DNA from: Streptomyces sp. YS415
GTDB lineage: Bacteria > Actinomycetota > Actinomycetes > Streptomycetales > Streptomycetaceae
DNA: 64,000 nucleotides
Direction: 5' to 3'
Assembly: GCF_023544665.1 (NCBI RefSeq)
Contig: NZ_JAMJFL010000011.1
Coordinates: forward strand, 1-64,000
Part shown: positions 61,450 through 64,000 of the stretch, one piece after another
Position numbering within the stretch: the first letter of the stretch is position 1
How the letters are laid out: the number at the start of each line of letters is the position of its first letter
Made by a program: the position numbers and the translations under genes
The notes under the pieces: model-generated
The model's input: only the letters and a program-made list of their open reading frames with translations
The model's database searches: none
What the model was told of the DNA's origin: nothing

Positions 61450-61667
61450 CCCGTATCACCGTCAGCGAGCCAATCTAACGCCCCGGCAAAGGGAGTTCAC
61501 GGCTAGCCACCCCGGCGGGCCCGCGGAAAGCCGTACTCCCGCTATGTCCACCACGGACAACCCTCCCCCTCGACAACGCCCACATGGAGCATGCCCACCC
61601 CCCGTTCCCCGGCCTAGCCTGCGAGAAAAGAGAAGACAAGCTTCCGTAAAACCCCCAGGAGCCCCTC

Positions 61668-63002
61668 ATGACCGACCTTCCGCAGGAGCGCCGCGTCGTC
61701 ACCGCCATCCCCGGCCCGAAGTCGCAGGAGCTGCAGACCCGCCGCCTCGCCGCGGTGGCGCAGGGCGTGGGTTCCGTGCTGCCGGTGTTCACCGCGCGCG
61801 CGGGCGGCGGCATCATCGAGGACGTCGACGGCAACCGCCTGATCGACTTCGGCTCCGGCATCGCCGTGACGTCCGTCGGCGCCTCCGCCGAGGCCGTCGT
61901 ACGGCGCGCGAGCGCCCAGCTCGCCGACTTCACCCACACCTGCTTCATGGTCACCCCCTACGAGGGTTACGTGGAGGTCGCCGAGGCCCTCGCCGAGCTC
62001 ACCCCGGGTGACCACGCCAAGAAGTCGGCGCTGTTCAACTCGGGCGCCGAGGCCGTCGAGAACGCCGTCAAGATCGCCCGTGCCTACACCAAGCGCCAGG
62101 CCGTCGTCGTCTTCGACCACGGCTACCACGGCCGCACCAACCTCACGATGGCGCTGACGGCGAAGAACATGCCGTACAAGCACGGCTTCGGCCCGTTCGC
62201 GCCGGAGGTCTACCGCGTGCCGGTCGCCTACGGCTACCGCTGGCCGACCGGCCCGGAGAACGCCGGCCCCGAGGCCGCCGCGCAGGCCATCGACCAGATC
62301 ACCAAGCAGGTCGGCGCCGAGAACGTCGCCGCGATCATCATCGAGCCGGTGCTCGGCGAGGGCGGCTTCATCGAGCCGGCCAAGGGCTTCCTGCCGGAGA
62401 TCGTGAAGTTCGCCAACGACAACGGCATCGTCTTCGTCGCCGACGAGATCCAGTCCGGCTTCTGCCGTACCGGCCAGTGGTTCGCCTGCGAGGACGAGGG
62501 CATCGTCCCGGACCTGATCACCACCGCCAAGGGCATCGCGGGCGGTCTGCCGCTCGCCGCCGTCACCGGTCGCGCCGAGATCATGGACGCCGCGCACGCG
62601 GGCGGCCTGGGCGGCACCTACGGCGGCAACCCGGTGGCCTGCGCCGGCGCCCTCGGCTCGATCGAGACCATGAAGGAGCTCGACCTCAACGCCCGGGCGA
62701 AGAACATCGAGGCGGTCATGAAGGCCCGCCTCGGCGCCATGGCCGAGAAGTTCGAGATCATCGGCGACATCCGCGGCCGCGGCGCGATGATCGCCATCGA
62801 GCTGGTCAAGGACCGCACCACCAAGGAGCCGGACGCGGCGGCCACCGCCGCCCTCGCCAAGGCCTGCCACGCCGAGGGCCTGCTGGTCCTGACCTGTGGC
62901 ACCTACGGCAACGTGCTGCGCTTCCTGCCGCCGCTGGTCATCGGCGAGGACCTGCTGAACGAGGGTCTCGACATCATCGAGCAGGCCTTCTCCCGCATCT
63001 GA
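61668..63002 (+). CDS. gabT: 4-aminobutyrate aminotransferase
   Basis: Class III PLP enzyme that moves the amino group of GABA to 2-oxoglutarate, giving succinate semialdehyde. The 444-residue protein shows NSGAEAVENAVKIAR, the PLP-stacking region DHGYHGRTNLTMALT, the aspartate in FVADEIQSGF, and the PLP lysine in LITTAKGIAGGLPLAAV. The ATG has AGGAG seven bases upstream. A possible -10 (TAGCCT, 61615-61620) lies 48 bases upstream. It is divergent from the TraG-like ATPase. The aldehyde dehydrogenase and PucR regulator 4 kb away may belong to the same pathway. Confidence 0.95.
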   Translation: MTDLPQERRVVTAIPGPKSQELQTRRLAAVAQGVGSVLPVFTARAGGGIIEDVDGNRLIDFGSGIAVTSVGASAEAVVRRASAQLADFTHTCFMVTPYEGYVEVAEALAELTPGDHAKKSALFNSGAEAVENAVKIARAYTKRQAVVVFDHGYHGRTNLTMALTAKNMPYKHGFGPFAPEVYRVPVAYGYRWPTGPENAGPEAAAQAIDQITKQVGAENVAAIIIEPVLGEGGFIEPAKGFLPEIVKFANDNGIVFVADEIQSGFCRTGQWFACEDEGIVPDLITTAKGIAGGLPLAAVTGRAEIMDAAHAGGLGGTYGGNPVACAGALGSIETMKELDLNARAKNIEAVMKARLGAMAEKFEIIGDIRGRGAMIAIELVKDRTTKEPDAAATAALAKACHAEGLLVLTCGTYGNVLRFLPPLVIGEDLLNEGLDIIEQAFSRI

Positions 63003-63105
63003 CGGGGACCAGGGGGTCGGAGGGTGTGAAGAAGGTGTGCGAGGTCTCTGTCAGGACGCGAAACCACCTGTCCTGGGCCCACCCCCTGTCGTAGGTTCTA
63101 CCCAG

Positions 63106-63978
63106 ATGAGAGATACACCCCGCCCACAGGGGACTGTGGGTGACATCAGGACGGGGCCTCCCCAGCTTCGCCCTGGTCGTGCCCTCGCGCACACATACGG
63201 GGCCTCAGGCCCCGGATCTCCTCACCGATCGGACAACCGCCCGCCCCAAACCCCCCGGGGCGCGCGGCCATCCGATCCGGTCGGCCGCGCCGGAACCACC
63301 CCCCCTGTTCCGGGGCGGCCGACCTCCCTCCTCTCCCTCCTGGGACTTCTCGGGCTTCCCGCCCTTCTCTTCGCGCTGATCACCTGGCAGGTCGTGGCCG
63401 ACGGCCCGCTGGTGGACGTGGACGAGCGGCTCAGCACCGCTCTCGTCCACCCCGACCGCGCCGGTGAACTCCTCTCCGACCTGGGCAATGTCCAGATCGC
63501 GCTGCCCGTCCTGCTCCTCGGCGCGGGGTACGCGGCCTGGCGGTCCCGGCGCCACGGCACGGACCGCTGGTGGCTGCCGGCCGCAGGCGCCCTGCTGCTG
63601 ATGGGCCTGGTCCCGGCCCTGGTCATCCCCCTCAAGGAGCTGACCGACCGCCCGGGCACCCCGGCCGTACCGCCGGCCACCGGCTACTTCCCGTCCGGCC
63701 ACACCGCGACCGCCGTCATCGCCTACGGCGCCGCCACCCTGCTGCTCCTGCCCCTGCTGCGTTCCCCGGCCGCCCGCCGCGCCGTCGTCACCGGCTGCGC
63801 CGCCCTCGTGCTCGGCGTCTCCTACGGCCTGGTCCGGCGCGGCTTCCACTGGCCGCTGGACGTCGTGGCCAGCTGGTGCCTCGGTACGGTCCTGCTGACC
63901 GGTTACGTCCTGCTCGTCAGCCGAAGTATCCGTCGAACGTCCGCTGGAACTCCCAGTTCGCGTACCGGTCCCAGTTGA
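63106..63978 (+). CDS. PAP2-superfamily membrane phosphatase, divergent
   Basis: A 290-residue membrane protein with a disordered, Pro-rich N-terminus of about 75 residues and five or six helices. The PAP2 motifs are partly altered: motif 1 reads KELTDRPGTP, where the second Arg-Pro of KxxxxxxRP is missing; motif 2 is intact (PSGH); motif 3 reads VRRGFHWPLD, with the His and Asp kept but the usual Arg shifted. It may act on lipid phosphates such as undecaprenyl pyrophosphate, or be weak or inactive. The ATG at 63106 lies just after a TAGGTT -10-like hexamer, so the mRNA may be leaderless; the true start is uncertain. Its 3' end overlaps the opposite GH18-type gene by 62 bases. Confidence 0.75.
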   Translation: MRDTPRPQGTVGDIRTGPPQLRPGRALAHTYGASGPGSPHRSDNRPPQTPRGARPSDPVGRAGTTPPVPGRPTSLLSLLGLLGLPALLFALITWQVVADGPLVDVDERLSTALVHPDRAGELLSDLGNVQIALPVLLLGAGYAAWRSRRHGTDRWWLPAAGALLLMGLVPALVIPLKELTDRPGTPAVPPATGYFPSGHTATAVIAYGAATLLLLPLLRSPAARRAVVTGCAALVLGVSYGLVRRGFHWPLDVVASWCLGTVLLTGYVLLVSRSIRRTSAGTPSSRTGPS

Positions 63979-64000
63979 TCGACCACGTCATCAGGCCCCG
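63917..64000 (-). CDS. GH18 chitinase-type C-terminus (cut by window edge)
   Basis: Read on the minus strand from the window edge, the last 27 codons before a TGA at 63919-63917 encode RGLMTWSINWDRYANWEFQR followed by TFDGYFG. The stretch RGLMTWSINWD is the end of the GH18 barrel (strand 8) in Streptomyces chitinases such as the ChiC/ChiA types. The gene continues beyond the window. It overlaps the plus-strand PAP2 gene by 62 bases. The identification rests on this short but characteristic segment. Confidence 0.75.
   Translation of the reverse strand, partial: RGLMTWSINWDRYANWEFQRTFDGYFG

Overview
The window is chromosomal DNA from a Streptomyces or a very close relative. It is GC-rich throughout and third-position GC is so high that most genes have long open shadows on the other strand. 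GTG and TTG starts are common, ThyX is present, and the order truB-rbfA-DUF503-infB-ylxR-nusA-rimP, with rnj-dapA-thyX, dapB-M16 peptidase-pnp-rpsO and dxr-S2P-ispG around it, is the order I know from the Streptomyces core chromosome. No rRNA, tRNA, IS element, integrase or CRISPR array was seen.

Layout. 1-9859 is core metabolism and RNA processing on the minus strand: RNase J, DapA, ThyX, a small membrane TPR protein, DapB, an M16 peptidase, PNPase and ribosomal protein S15, plus one PH-domain membrane protein on the plus strand. 10151-14586 holds a DUF397 protein and a huge Pro/Ala-rich ParA/MinD-type ATPase resembling EspI of type VII secretion. No ESX genes lie beside it, although other Streptomyces carry an ESX cluster at this place as far as I recall. 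14658-26379 is the translation and transcription factor block (ribF, truB, rbfA, infB, ylxR, nusA, rimP). It is interrupted by a 1129-residue protein that looks like a serine protease fused to a STAND-type NTPase but has lost both the catalytic Ser and the Walker A Lys. 26575-28489 is a plus-strand trio: a lipoprotein, a ferritin-like DUF4439 protein and an aminoglycoside-phosphotransferase-like protein with a destroyed catalytic loop. 28602-37870 returns to core genes: proS, two acetyltransferases, ispG, a site-2 protease, dxr and a long acyl-CoA dehydrogenase.

38023-55362 is the most striking part: a 17-kb locus that fits xyloglucan use from end to end. At the left a LacI-type regulator and a GH31 alpha-xylosidase run on the plus strand. 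In the middle seven minus-strand genes read as one operon: solute-binding lipoprotein, two permeases, secreted GH74, GH42, GH95 and secreted GH12. At the right a GH3 beta-glucosidase runs on the plus strand. Four palindromes with the core GAAGCGCTTC lie before the regulator and between the operon and the GH3 gene, and nowhere else that I could find. The model is that GH74 and GH12 cut the polymer outside, the ABC importer (without its own ATPase) brings in oligosaccharides, and cytoplasmic GH95, GH42, GH31 and GH3 remove fucose or L-galactose, galactose, xylose and glucose in turn.

55521-64000 holds a small acidic protein behind a metal-regulator-like palindrome, an aldehyde dehydrogenase, a PucR regulator, a TraG/VirD4-like membrane ATPase, GABA aminotransferase, a PAP2-family membrane protein, and the last 27 codons of a minus-strand GH18 chitinase-type gene that overlaps the PAP2 gene tail to tail.
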